Assembly (NCBI RefSeq): GCF_005047655.1
Contig: NZ_SUKF01000003.1
Coordinates: 124,001 to 188,000 of the forward strand
From: Sinimarinibacterium arenosum
GTDB taxonomy: Bacteria > Pseudomonadota > Gammaproteobacteria > Nevskiales > Nevskiaceae
Direction: 5' to 3'
Length of the DNA: 64,000 nt
A model generated the notes under the pieces. That model worked only from the letters and a program-made list of their open reading frames with translations, ran no database searches and was not told where the DNA came from. A program made the translations under genes and the position numbers. Numbering within the stretch: position 1 is the first letter of the stretch; every line of letters starts with the position of its first letter. This document shows, in pieces, positions 43,799 through 52,311 of this stretch.

Positions 43799-46345
43799 TC
43801 AGCTCGGGAACGGCACGATCGCAAAGGTGCGGACGACGTACTCGGCGTAGTCACCGCGGGTCACGGTGTGCTTGGGCGCAATCGTGGCCACACCGCCGGC
43901 AAAGTCGGCTTTCAGAATGCCGAGATTCAACGCGTCCTGGACATGGCCCAACAGCGCCGGGTCAACATCTCCCGCGTCGGCGACCGCGACCGGATTGCCC
44001 TCTGCGTCCGGCGCCGTCAGCGGCGTGCCGGCATAGGACTCGGCGTTGGCCTGGCGGCCGATGGCCTGCACCAGTGCATAGGCGACTTGCTCTCGGGTTA
44101 CCGACGCCGTTGGCGCGAAGCTTGTCCCGGTTAGCGGCAATAACGGCAGCGACGCAGGCGAGCGGCTCATGATCAACTGGCCGCTGCGGCTGACCGCCGT
44201 TGCCGCCGCTCGAATCAGGTTCGACGCGCCGGCGAGATCGGCGAACGGCTCACTGCCGTCGTGCGGACGGGTCTGGCGCACGCCCCAGGCCATCAGGTAT
44301 TCAGCGAAGTCGCCGCGCGTCAGCGGCGCATCGGCCTGGAAACCGGCGCGCGTGCCGTCGACCAGCCGCTCGGCGACGGCCGCTTCGATGAACTCGGCCT
44401 GCGGGTGTCCGGCGATATCATCCAGACCACGCGGTTGCGCCGCGCGGAACTGCAGCACATTCACGTCCGCGGTGCCGGGACCGGCGACGCCGTTGGTAAC
44501 ACCGGCGGGATCGACCGGAACGCCGGAGACCGAACCAATGCCGCGGACGGTCACGGTCCAGGTGCCCGGTACGCCGGTGCCGACCGCGGCGACGTTGGAG
44601 CCCAGCAGCGGCAGCGCGATCGACGAGCCGTAGTGGGTGCCATTCGGATCGATCAGAACTACCGCGCAGGTGCACAGGTTGCCCAGCGGCTGGTTCCACT
44701 GCGCCATCACCAGCGAAATGTCCTCGCCGACCTCAAAGGTCTCCTCACCGGTGGGGCCGGCCGGCAGGAAGTCGATCGCGTAGCTGTTCTGGATCGATTC
44801 GCCCAGCGGAATCTCAGCAAAGAAGCTGCGCTGAGCATGGTTGGTCGCGCCATAGTCCTTGCGCAGGCTCAGGGCCATCGCCAGTGCCGCCTCGATGTTG
44901 GCGTAGCCGGCACCGACCTGCCAGGTGTCATAGCCCGGCATGTTGGTGGCGGTGGTCTTGAAGATCTGCTTGACTTCGCGCCACGTCAGTTCCGGATTGG
45001 CTTCGAGCAGTAGCGCTGTCAGGCCCGCCAGATGCGGCGCCGCCATGCTGGTGCCGGTCTTGTGCGTGTAGAACGGAATCAGCTCGGGCGGGATGTCGCC
45101 GGCCGCGATGTCGGCTTCGGTGTCCAGCGGTGTGAACGGATCGGCCGCGACCGCACGGGTGGAAATGATGTCAGTGCCGGGCGTGACCACGGTCGGACGG
45201 TCTTCAACGGTGTAGGTCTCGCCGTCGACTTCCACCTGATAGACCGCATTGGCCAGGCTGCCGCGTGACGACGACGGCGCCAGCAGGCCGGTCTTCTCGC
45301 CGTTGCCGGCGGCCAGCACCCACGGTGCCTTCTTGAAATTGCCGGTGATCGTGCCCTGTCCGGAGCCGGAGTTTCCGGCCGAGAACACCACGATCACGCC
45401 ACGGTCGGCCAGCGCCTTGGTGGCGATATTGGTCGGATCTTCCGGGTCAAAGCAGGTTCCGATATCGTCGGTGTTGCCGAAGGAATTGGTGACGATGCGC
45501 AGGTTGAGTTCCGGAGCCTCCTCCAGGAGCTGCAGCGCGTAATCAAAGCCACCCAGCGTATCGAGCACAAAGATCACCGCGCCGGAGCCGTAGCCGGCGA
45601 GGGTTGCGCCTTTCGCAGCACCGGCAAAGCGGCCGTCCGACGCGCTGCCGTCGCCGGCGGCGATGCCGGCAACGTGGGTGCCGTGCGAGCCGAGCACATC
45701 CGAGTTGGGCACGCCCTCGACCGGGGTGAACGGCAGCATGTCGTCCTGCGCGTTCAGATTCAGGTGGCCAAGCGCATTGCGCTGCACCTTGCTGCCGTAG
45801 GACAGGTCCAGATGCGTTGCGTCGATGCCGGAATCGTTGACCAGGATGGTCACACCCTTGCCGGTGATCGGCTCGCCGAGGGCGTTGTGCAGTTCCGGCG
45901 CGGCCTGGGCCTGGTCGACCGAGCTCAGATAGCGGGCATCCTCGTTGTCGTAGCTCAGCGGAGCGTTCCAACGCACGGAGCGCACGCCGGGAAGCTTTTC
46001 GATCTGTTCGATCTGCGCCTTGGTCGCCAGTACGCCGGCAATCGGCAGGTGATTCAGGAAATAGCCCTTGAGGCCGAGTGCGCGCAGTGCGTTGACGCGA
46101 TCCGTGCCGAGCGGTCCGCTGCCGTCGAAGCTGACGACGACACCCAACTGCTCGCCGTCGAGCAGATTGCGGACGCGTTCGGTGGTGGCGTCGGCGGGGT
46201 TGGTGCAAGCCTTGGCCGTGACTTCGGGTGGGGTCGAACCATTGAGGGCTGTGGGCGTCGTGCTGCTGCCGCATGCGGCCAGAAGGCACGGAAGCAGCAT
46301 TGATGCGAAGCGCACAGCGCGCCGGTTGAGTGGCAGAGGGTGCAT
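43799..46345 (-). CDS. subtilisin-like lipoprotein protease with SLH-like repeats
   Basis: An 848-residue S8 serine protease. A lipoprotein signal ends LLAAC (Cys25). An inhibitor-I9-like propeptide region (residues about 60-130) precedes the catalytic domain with Asp171 (DSGID), His221 (HGTHVAG), oxyanion Asn287 (TNSFGN) and Ser433 (GTSMAAPH). A beta-rich P-domain-like part follows. The last 200 residues hold S-layer-homology-like repeats, seen as EAAVAERLVDGTR with LTRGDFAEYLMAW, and ALNLGILKA with VTRGDYAEYVVRTF. The start is the ATG at 46345, giving a standard lipoprotein signal. Probably cell-surface located. Substrate unknown. Confidence 0.9.
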   Translation of the reverse strand: MHPLPLNRRAVRFASMLLPCLLAACGSSTTPTALNGSTPPEVTAKACTNPADATTERVRNLLDGEQLGVVVSFDGSGPLGTDRVNALRALGLKGYFLNHLPIAGVLATKAQIEQIEKLPGVRSVRWNAPLSYDNEDARYLSSVDQAQAAPELHNALGEPITGKGVTILVNDSGIDATHLDLSYGSKVQRNALGHLNLNAQDDMLPFTPVEGVPNSDVLGSHGTHVAGIAAGDGSASDGRFAGAAKGATLAGYGSGAVIFVLDTLGGFDYALQLLEEAPELNLRIVTNSFGNTDDIGTCFDPEDPTNIATKALADRGVIVVFSAGNSGSGQGTITGNFKKAPWVLAAGNGEKTGLLAPSSSRGSLANAVYQVEVDGETYTVEDRPTVVTPGTDIISTRAVAADPFTPLDTEADIAAGDIPPELIPFYTHKTGTSMAAPHLAGLTALLLEANPELTWREVKQIFKTTATNMPGYDTWQVGAGYANIEAALAMALSLRKDYGATNHAQRSFFAEIPLGESIQNSYAIDFLPAGPTGEETFEVGEDISLVMAQWNQPLGNLCTCAVVLIDPNGTHYGSSIALPLLGSNVAAVGTGVPGTWTVTVRGIGSVSGVPVDPAGVTNGVAGPGTADVNVLQFRAAQPRGLDDIAGHPQAEFIEAAVAERLVDGTRAGFQADAPLTRGDFAEYLMAWGVRQTRPHDGSEPFADLAGASNLIRAAATAVSRSGQLIMSRSPASLPLLPLTGTSFAPTASVTREQVAYALVQAIGRQANAESYAGTPLTAPDAEGNPVAVADAGDVDPALLGHVQDALNLGILKADFAGGVATIAPKHTVTRGDYAEYVVRTFAIVPFPS

Positions 46346-46723
46346 ATCCTTCCCCGAATGAATGTGTTGAAGCCGGCCTCTGATGGGCCGGTGCACAAGG
46401 CGTGATTCAGTCGGGGCAGCCCGATTGCCACACGTGCGGGCGCCATCATAGTCGGAAAATACTGACATTACAGATGGGAAAACACCTACTCAGCGACTGA
46501 ATGTGGGACGCCGCTCAACCGGCTGAATGCCTCCGTCGGTGGGGATGAACCGGGGTCGCGTCCGGTGCGGTGATATATCTGAAGGCGGTTGTCCGCTTCA
46601 GCTGCGGTCGGCCGTTCAAGGGCGCGCAAAGCGAGGGCGGCATAGCCGTCTGTTCCTTTGCGTGAAGAGGGATGCAGGCCGGAGGCGGAGTCCCTGACCT
46701 GTGGATGACGGAGTGCGGCAGCG
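46346..46723. other. 378-nt divergent intergenic region
   Basis: Separates the subtilase (minus) from the LuxR-type regulator (plus). No convincing gene is seen in it. A minus-strand -10-like TATGAT at 46450-46445 would give a leader of about 90 nt for the subtilase, but no good -35 accompanies it. The stretch 46450-46490 is richer in A+T than its surroundings and is the most promoter-like part. The overlapping open frames are Arg/Pro/Ser-rich and look non-coding. Confidence 0.5.
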
Positions 46724-47668
46724 ATGAACGAGACGGAACTCGCGGATCTGGACCGGACCATTGAAGCGGTCTATGCGGCGGCATTTCACCGTGAATGGGA
46801 CGATTTCAGGCTGCAGGCGCTCGATGTGATCTGCCGCTGGAGCGGCGCCCTGTCCGCCAGCTGGCTGATGCGCGCCAGCAGCGGATGCTGCGCTCAGTTT
46901 GCCTGCTGGCCGCATGAATCCGCTGCGCTACCGATGTCAACCGTTGCGGCCATCCCGCTGAGCCTCGATGCGCGCGAACTCGAACTCGACGCCGATGAAC
47001 TTGGGCGTGCCAATGGCGTCGACGGCGGGGTTCGGATACTGGCCTTGCGTCTGGCACACCGCGGTTGCGCAATGAACAGTGTGCTGTGTCTGTCGTTCCC
47101 GGCAGCACATCGCCCGAGCCGCAGTATGCTGCGGCATGCCTTGGGGCATCTGGTGCAGGCTTCGTCACTGGCATTGGAGCGCCTGGTCCAGCGGGACGAC
47201 TGGCTACAGACGATGGGACGTTCGTCTCGCGGTTCGGCTGCGCTGATCGACGAAGGTGGAACAGTCCATCTGGCCAGCGAGCGCTTCCGCGCGTTGCTGC
47301 GTGACAGTCTTGGTGTCGGTGATTCGGCGGAACTGCCGTTCAGCGTGCCGCAGCAGGTGGTGGCAGCCGGTGGCGGCTATTTCGATATTGGAGAGCTGCA
47401 TTTCCGGCTGGTTCCGGAGGCCGGCATGTTTCTGTTGCATGCGCGTCGGCCGCATCCGCTGGATGTGCTGTCGCCGCGCGAACAGGAAATTGCGCGTGCG
47501 CTGGCCAACGGCAAGACCTTCAAGAGCGTTGCGCGGGAATGTGATATCGCAATCAGTACCGTCGCCAATCACGCGTCACGGATCTATCGCAAGCTTGGAA
47601 TCTTCCGGCGTGAGGAATTGGTGGGGTTACTGCGCAGTTCGGTGATTCCGCAGGCCAACGCTGCCTGA
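46724..47668 (+). CDS. LuxR-family transcriptional regulator
   Basis: A 314-residue regulator. The C-terminal 65 residues are a LuxR/FixJ helix-turn-helix (LSPREQEIARALANGKTFKSVA, then ISTVANHASRIYRKLGI). The N-terminal 240 residues have no recognised sensor; they are Leu/Ala-rich and could be a PAS- or GAF-like fold. It is divergent from the subtilase gene, so it may control it (inference). Several related LuxR proteins of this layout exist as orphan regulators. Confidence 0.85.
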   Translation: MNETELADLDRTIEAVYAAAFHREWDDFRLQALDVICRWSGALSASWLMRASSGCCAQFACWPHESAALPMSTVAAIPLSLDARELELDADELGRANGVDGGVRILALRLAHRGCAMNSVLCLSFPAAHRPSRSMLRHALGHLVQASSLALERLVQRDDWLQTMGRSSRGSAALIDEGGTVHLASERFRALLRDSLGVGDSAELPFSVPQQVVAAGGGYFDIGELHFRLVPEAGMFLLHARRPHPLDVLSPREQEIARALANGKTFKSVARECDIAISTVANHASRIYRKLGIFRREELVGLLRSSVIPQANAA

Positions 47669-47671
47669 CGC

Positions 47672-47692
47672 CCCGCACGCTGCGCGTGCGGG
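47672..47692 (+). terminator. hairpin after the LuxR-type gene
   Basis: CCCGCACGC at 47672-47680 pairs perfectly with 47684-47692 across the 3-nt loop TGC, starting 4 nt after the stop codon. No T-tract follows, so termination would be weak or factor-assisted. The next 140 nt to the following gene hold no gene I can support. Confidence 0.45.
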
Positions 47693-47837
47693 CGGGTTCC
47701 ATCGCTGGCGGGCATGGCCGACAATGGCGGCTCCGTGACGCTGTGTTGGAGCGGTTGCACGCCTGGACAGGCGTTGCGACGCTTGCCGCACTGCGTCGGC
47801 CACACGCCACGACCCGATAGAGCCACGCGAACTCCGC

Positions 47838-48803
47838 ATGAATACCGTACCCACTGCGTCCTTGCCGCCCGTTCAGGATCTGGATTTCGGGATCACCTGC
47901 ATCGATACCCTGCAGGAGCGCCCCGGACTGGCCTGCTGCTATCTGATCCAGCGTGAGCAGGACTTCGCGCTGATCGAATGCGGTACCGCACATGGGGTGC
48001 CGCGCCTGCTGGAACTGCTGCAGCAGCGTGGCATCGCACGCGAACGCGTGCGCTACGTGATTCCGACCCATGTCCATCTTGACCACGCTGGCGGCGCCGG
48101 CCTGCTGATGCAGGAACTCCCCGCGGCTCAGCTGGTTGCCCATCCGCGTGGCGCGCGTCATCTGATCGATCCGGCCAAGCTGATCGCCGGTGCGACCGCG
48201 GTCTACGGCGCCGATGCGGTGCGCCAGATGTATGGCGAAATCCTGCCGGTGGAGGAGTCACGTGTGATCGTGGCTGACGACGACCACGTGATCCCTCTGG
48301 GATCGGGGGAGTTGCGTTTCATCGATTCCCCCGGACATGCCCGCCATCATTTCTGTGTCTGGGATGCCGTGTCGCGCGGGTTCTTCACCGGGGATACTTT
48401 CGGGTTGTCCTATCGGGAGTTCGATGGGCCGCAAGGGCCGTTTCTGATGCCGACAACGACGCCGGTGCAGTTCGAGCCGGATGCCTGGATGAAGACCCTG
48501 GATCGGCTGTTGTCCTTCAGCCCGGAACGGATGTTTCTGACGCACTATGGCTGCGTCGAAAATGTGCCGCAGCTGGCAGAGGGTCTGCGTGCCGGGTTGC
48601 AGCGCTATCAGACGATGGCGCAGCAAAGCGCACAGGCATCAGACCGCCACGCGGTCCTGTTCGAGGCCTTGATGGGCGATGCCATCAAACAACTCGCCGC
48701 GATGCATGCCCCGGTCGACGTAGCGAAGGCGCGTGAGCTGCTGCACTTCGATATCGAGCTGAACGCACAGGGGCTCGAGTTCTGGCTCGATCACGCCGCC
48801 TGA
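47838..48803 (+). CDS. metallo-beta-lactamase-fold hydrolase
   Basis: A 321-residue protein with the di-zinc motif THVHLDHAGG (His78, His80, Asp82, His83), FIDSPGHARHH as the next histidine, and FFTGDTFG for the bridging aspartate. A long helical C-terminus follows from residue about 215. It belongs to the glyoxalase II-like/flavin-reductase-like MBL group; the substrate is unknown. It stands alone between a LuxR gene and a convergent exported protein gene. Confidence 0.88.
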   Translation: MNTVPTASLPPVQDLDFGITCIDTLQERPGLACCYLIQREQDFALIECGTAHGVPRLLELLQQRGIARERVRYVIPTHVHLDHAGGAGLLMQELPAAQLVAHPRGARHLIDPAKLIAGATAVYGADAVRQMYGEILPVEESRVIVADDDHVIPLGSGELRFIDSPGHARHHFCVWDAVSRGFFTGDTFGLSYREFDGPQGPFLMPTTTPVQFEPDAWMKTLDRLLSFSPERMFLTHYGCVENVPQLAEGLRAGLQRYQTMAQQSAQASDRHAVLFEALMGDAIKQLAAMHAPVDVAKARELLHFDIELNAQGLEFWLDHAA

Positions 48804-48816
48804 TGCGCCTAGCTTC

Positions 48817-48840
48817 GCAGTGCCGTCGACGGCACTGCGC
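48817..48840. repeat. 24-bp perfect palindrome between convergent genes
   Basis: CGCAGTGCCGTC followed by its exact reverse complement. As RNA it forms a 10-bp stem with a 4-nt loop. It lies 14 nt after the metallo-hydrolase stop and 17 nt before the convergent gene's stop, so it could act as a bidirectional terminator although no T-tract follows on either side. Its stem shares the 10-mer CGCAGTGCCG with the bamB terminator. Confidence 0.7.
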
Positions 48841-48856
48841 TGCGTGACGTTTGTCC

Positions 48857-49354
48857 TTACTGCGGCTGCCAGATCAGCGTCACGTCCTGGTGGCCGTCGG
48901 CACGCACGCTGACATTGCGCGTCAGCTCGACCCCGCCATACGAACGCGCCGTGATGGCGTAGGTTCCGGTTGGCAGTCGCAGGAACAGCATCGGTCCGGC
49001 ATTTGAGACACAGAGCACCTGGTTGCTCTCGGCGTCGCGCACGGTGACCGTGACCATTGCGGTGTACGCATCCTTGCCGTCGAGGTGCTCGGCAAATGTC
49101 AGAGTCAGCGGAAAGCCGGACTTGATGGCGCGCATGGCCTCGGACTGCGGAGCGCCGATGCCGCCGCTGACGAAGCTGATCGATCCGGCCTGCTGCTCCG
49201 GAGGCGGCGTCTTGCCGAGGGCGGTGTAATCGATGGCGATGCAATCGGCGGCAGAGGCAGGGGGCGCTGGTTCCTGAGCGCCCACAGCGCAGGCGAACGA
49301 AAGCAGGCCCAGGCTAAGGGCCGCCTTAATGGTGGATTGCATTCGTGTGTTCAT
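48857..49354 (-). CDS. exported protein with carboxypeptidase-regulatory-like domain
   Basis: A 165-residue protein with a signal peptide (cleavage near GAQ, residue 27). The rest is beta-rich: a region GSISFVSGGIGAPQSEAMRAI, then a C-terminal half (LPTGTYAITARSYGGVELTRNVSV) resembling CnaB/carboxypeptidase-regulatory sandwich domains. Two cysteines (ADCIAID and QVLCVSN) may form a disulfide. Function unknown. A GAGGTG lies 7 nt before the ATG at 49354. Confidence 0.75.
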   Translation of the reverse strand: MNTRMQSTIKAALSLGLLSFACAVGAQEPAPPASAADCIAIDYTALGKTPPPEQQAGSISFVSGGIGAPQSEAMRAIKSGFPLTLTFAEHLDGKDAYTAMVTVTVRDAESNQVLCVSNAGPMLFLRLPTGTYAITARSYGGVELTRNVSVRADGHQDVTLIWQPQ

Positions 49355-49446
49355 GGTTCACACCTCACGTCCATGTCAGGGGTAACCTGACTCTACGACC
49401 TGTACCGGATTCGTCGTTTGATCCAGGTCAGTCGTGAACGGCGCAC

Positions 49447-49473
49447 AAAAAAGCGGCCGCTTCGGGCGGCCGC
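49447..49473 (-). terminator. rho-independent terminator after the 49.6-50.4 kb lipoprotein gene
   Basis: GCGGCCGC at 49453-49460 pairs with the same sequence at 49466-49473 across the loop TTCGG. Read on the minus strand it is followed by six T residues (A-tract 49447-49452). It ends the transcript of the lipoprotein and CocE-like genes. Confidence 0.85.
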
Positions 49474-49556
49474 AGATCTTGCTGCTTGGGTTCTTGGCGG
49501 CTTGCGCAGTGAGGTTCTGACGCAGACCAGATGCTGACTGTTTTGGGGCGGCCAGC

Positions 49557-50354
49557 TCAGCGCGGCAGGCCGTGCAGACCCCAGGGTGGATTGGCGTTGA
49601 TGACGCGGCCCAGCTGACAGTCGGCGACAAACTCGGCAAAGGCCTGGTCAGGGTTGCTGGCTGAAATTGTGTAGACCCCGGGCGGCACATTGGTCCACAG
49701 GATGCCGCCGTCTTCGGAGGTGCTGGTCACCGAGGCGTCCGGGACCACATTTTCGTTGAAGTAGATGGCGTCAGGCAGCGCAGGGTCGCCGGAGGCCGTG
49801 GTGCCGGGCACCCCATGCGGGTTGTAGGTCCGGAACTGCTCAAACGGCATGCCCACCACTTCCGGCACGCTGGCCGTGGTGACAATGACGCAGCCGAGCA
49901 GATCCGGAGCGATGTGTCCCATCGTTGTCAGCAGCAGCGCCAGCTGCGCGTACGTCTGCAGGTCGGGCGTCTGAAAATTCACGTTCTCCAGATCGGCGTC
50001 GACGGTAAAGGTTTGCAGATAGATCGTGCGATAGCCGTCGGCAACGATATAGGGCGTCACCGTGCTGCCGGCCGGCACGTCAATCGCATAGGCTCCTGCA
50101 TCGTCTGTCGTTGCGCTGAGGTCGGGGAACTCGACCAGATTGATCGTCGCGCCGACGATGCGGCACTGCGTCTGCTCGGGCTCGGCGGCGCACTGGTTGA
50201 AGGTGTAGGCCGTGCCGGTCAGCCGCGCGGTGCTGGGGTCGCCATCCGCGTCCGGGGTTCCCGTGCCGCCGCTGCCGCTATTGCATGCGGCGAGCAGCAG
50301 CGTGGCGAAAATGGACAGTGCCAATACATCTGGACGACGGGAGCGATGTTGCAT
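49557..50354 (-). CDS. hypothetical lipoprotein with carboxypeptidase-regulatory-like fold
   Basis: A 265-residue protein with a lipobox LLAAC (Cys24) and a Gly/Ser/Thr-rich linker. A beta-sandwich-like domain follows (VGATINLVEFPDLSATTDDAGAYAIDVPAG in outline), and near the end a second phrase VPPGVYTISASNPDQAF. Such folds are often surface-exposed binding modules. The family is not recognised with certainty. It follows the CocE-like lipoprotein hydrolase gene after 41 nt on the same strand and shares its terminator, so the two probably act together at the outer membrane. Confidence 0.72.
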   Translation of the reverse strand: MQHRSRRPDVLALSIFATLLLAACNSGSGGTGTPDADGDPSTARLTGTAYTFNQCAAEPEQTQCRIVGATINLVEFPDLSATTDDAGAYAIDVPAGSTVTPYIVADGYRTIYLQTFTVDADLENVNFQTPDLQTYAQLALLLTTMGHIAPDLLGCVIVTTASVPEVVGMPFEQFRTYNPHGVPGTTASGDPALPDAIYFNENVVPDASVTSTSEDGGILWTNVPPGVYTISASNPDQAFAEFVADCQLGRVINANPPWGLHGLPR

Positions 50355-50395
50355 GTGTGGTCTGTGGTTCGGACTTGTTGTGGGTGCGCCGAGGA

Positions 50396-52240
50396 TCAGA
50401 CGCCGTTCTGTGCGATTTCGCCTGGCGCCAGCAGCGGCAGAGCGACCGTCCCGGTCAGGTTCAGCGCCGGCACCAGCAGATCGCGTGACCAGGTCACCGG
50501 ATACTGCGCATGGAAACCGTAGATCAGCAGCGCCAGTTCATCGCCCTCGGCCAGACGTTCGGCGATGCCGTTCATTTCGAGGGTATGCACACCAAAGCCA
50601 CGTACCGGGGTGATCTGGTCGTCGATGACGTCCCAGCGCTCGGTGCCCGCTTTGCGATGGCCGATGGCGAAATACAGGATCGGATCGCAACCCAGCGACA
50701 GCGGTGCGGTCGCGCAGGTGGCCATCTCGGCGCCGCTGAGGCCTTGCATGTCGATGGCGAGGGTCGGTACGCCTGCAATCACTGCGCCGCCCGCCGGCAC
50801 CGTCATCAACGTCTGGTTCGCCAGCAACTGTTCGCGAAATGCGTTGCCGAGGACCGAACCGATGATGCTGAGCGCGCCGGACAGCTGCGGCGTGCTGGCG
50901 TCGATCTCGAACGCCGTACCACCGCGTTTGACCTGATTGACGGCTACCGCATCGCCTTCGCCGAGGCTGAGGCAGACCCTGGAACCGGACTTCAGGACGG
51001 CGTCGACCGCACCGGCCTGATTCTGCAGTTTCTCCTGGAACCAGGCGTGGGTGACTTCGTCGAGGTCAAGGCTGCCGCAGCTGCGCGAGCCGCCTGCATC
51101 CTGGAAGTTGGGCACAGTCACTGCGGCAAAGAACGGGTCCAGGGCGTCTTCGGCGCCCGGAATCGAGGTCAGGCTCACCGGCAGAATGTGGCCGGTCTGA
51201 TGGGTGAGCAGACGCACGTCGCCGCCGAGTGCCTTCAGACATTCATAGTTGCCGAGGCCGTCGTTGAAGTTGAACAGCGTGTCGCGGAAGCCCTGCGTGA
51301 CCAGCACGTCGGCTGCCGGCGGCGGGACCGGTGCGACCAGGAAGGTATCCGGCGTCGCGACCAGGAAATTCTGCGGGCCGGGCTGCTGGCCGTCACAGAA
51401 GTAGGCGACGCTGTGGTACTTGAAGGCGTTGAAGCCGGCGTCAGGGAACTGATTGGTCAGTGCGCCCTGGATCAGCGTTTCCAGCACCAGTGCGTCCTGG
51501 CGTGGGCCCGGACGCTGCAGATAACCCTGCAGCGGGGTCGGGTCGAGGCCCGTTAGCGCATCCAGCACAACCGTCGGGCTTTCGCCGCCGGCGCTCAGCG
51601 CCACCGCGTAGCCGGACTTGATGACGTTGTGCGAATCCAGCGAGTAGGTCAGATCGTGCGGCGTGATGTCCGGTGCCAGCACGCGCAGGCGATGCTTGGG
51701 ATCGGCCATGTACAGCAGCATCTGGTACATGCCGCCGTAGGAACCGCCATAGGAGCCGACGACCATTTCGTTATTGTCGCGACGGCGCAGACCTTCGAGA
51801 TTCTCGGCCCAGTCCAGCACGGCGATCAGGTTCTGGCCTTCGTAGTCCGGGTCCATCACCCGAACCGTCCCGCCGGATTCACCGAAGCCGCGCTCGTCGA
51901 TCGAGATGACGTAGTAGCCTTCATCGAGCAGGCGCTGTGCAAAGCCGCTGGCTTCGGTCATGCGCGTGCCGCCGTAGCCGTGGCTTTGCAGTACCAGAGG
52001 ATAGGTCTTGCCGACTTCCAGCTGGGTCGGCTCGAACACTTCGAACACGACGCTGTCACCGGTCACCGGGGAGGTGATTTCCTGGCGGTAATGGGTGCCG
52101 GCTCGGGATTCGGCGACGGCGACCAATGGGGGTTTGCCGCTGCCGGAGGAAGAGCCGCCGGAGGGCGCGGTGCCTGAGGTGGAGCTGCCGCAGGCGCAAA
52201 CGGTCATGGCTGCCGCAAGGCAGAGTGCTGGACGCAACAT
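50396..52240 (-). CDS. CocE/NonD-like alpha/beta-hydrolase lipoprotein
   Basis: A 614-residue protein with a lipobox VCAC (Cys17), a Gly/Ser-rich linker, then an alpha/beta-hydrolase domain. The nucleophile motif is GGSYGG (Ser167), with SIDERGFGESGG before it, as in X-Pro dipeptidyl-peptidase/CocE esterases. The C-terminal jelly-roll of the X-Pro_C type is suggested by PTLAIDMQGL and DELALLIYGF. A full catalytic Asp/His assignment is less clear (QGFRDTLFN, QTGHILPVS). The Shine-Dalgarno GGAGGAG precedes the ATG. Likely an extracellular esterase or peptidase; substrate unknown. Confidence 0.85.
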   Translation of the reverse strand: MLRPALCLAAAMTVCACGSSTSGTAPSGGSSSGSGKPPLVAVAESRAGTHYRQEITSPVTGDSVVFEVFEPTQLEVGKTYPLVLQSHGYGGTRMTEASGFAQRLLDEGYYVISIDERGFGESGGTVRVMDPDYEGQNLIAVLDWAENLEGLRRRDNNEMVVGSYGGSYGGMYQMLLYMADPKHRLRVLAPDITPHDLTYSLDSHNVIKSGYAVALSAGGESPTVVLDALTGLDPTPLQGYLQRPGPRQDALVLETLIQGALTNQFPDAGFNAFKYHSVAYFCDGQQPGPQNFLVATPDTFLVAPVPPPAADVLVTQGFRDTLFNFNDGLGNYECLKALGGDVRLLTHQTGHILPVSLTSIPGAEDALDPFFAAVTVPNFQDAGGSRSCGSLDLDEVTHAWFQEKLQNQAGAVDAVLKSGSRVCLSLGEGDAVAVNQVKRGGTAFEIDASTPQLSGALSIIGSVLGNAFREQLLANQTLMTVPAGGAVIAGVPTLAIDMQGLSGAEMATCATAPLSLGCDPILYFAIGHRKAGTERWDVIDDQITPVRGFGVHTLEMNGIAERLAEGDELALLIYGFHAQYPVTWSRDLLVPALNLTGTVALPLLAPGEIAQNGV

Positions 52241-52311
52241 GAACTTCTCCTCCAGATATCGGCACTATGGGTGTGCCGTGATTGGCCAAGATTACGCTTT
52301 TGTGACCTTTG

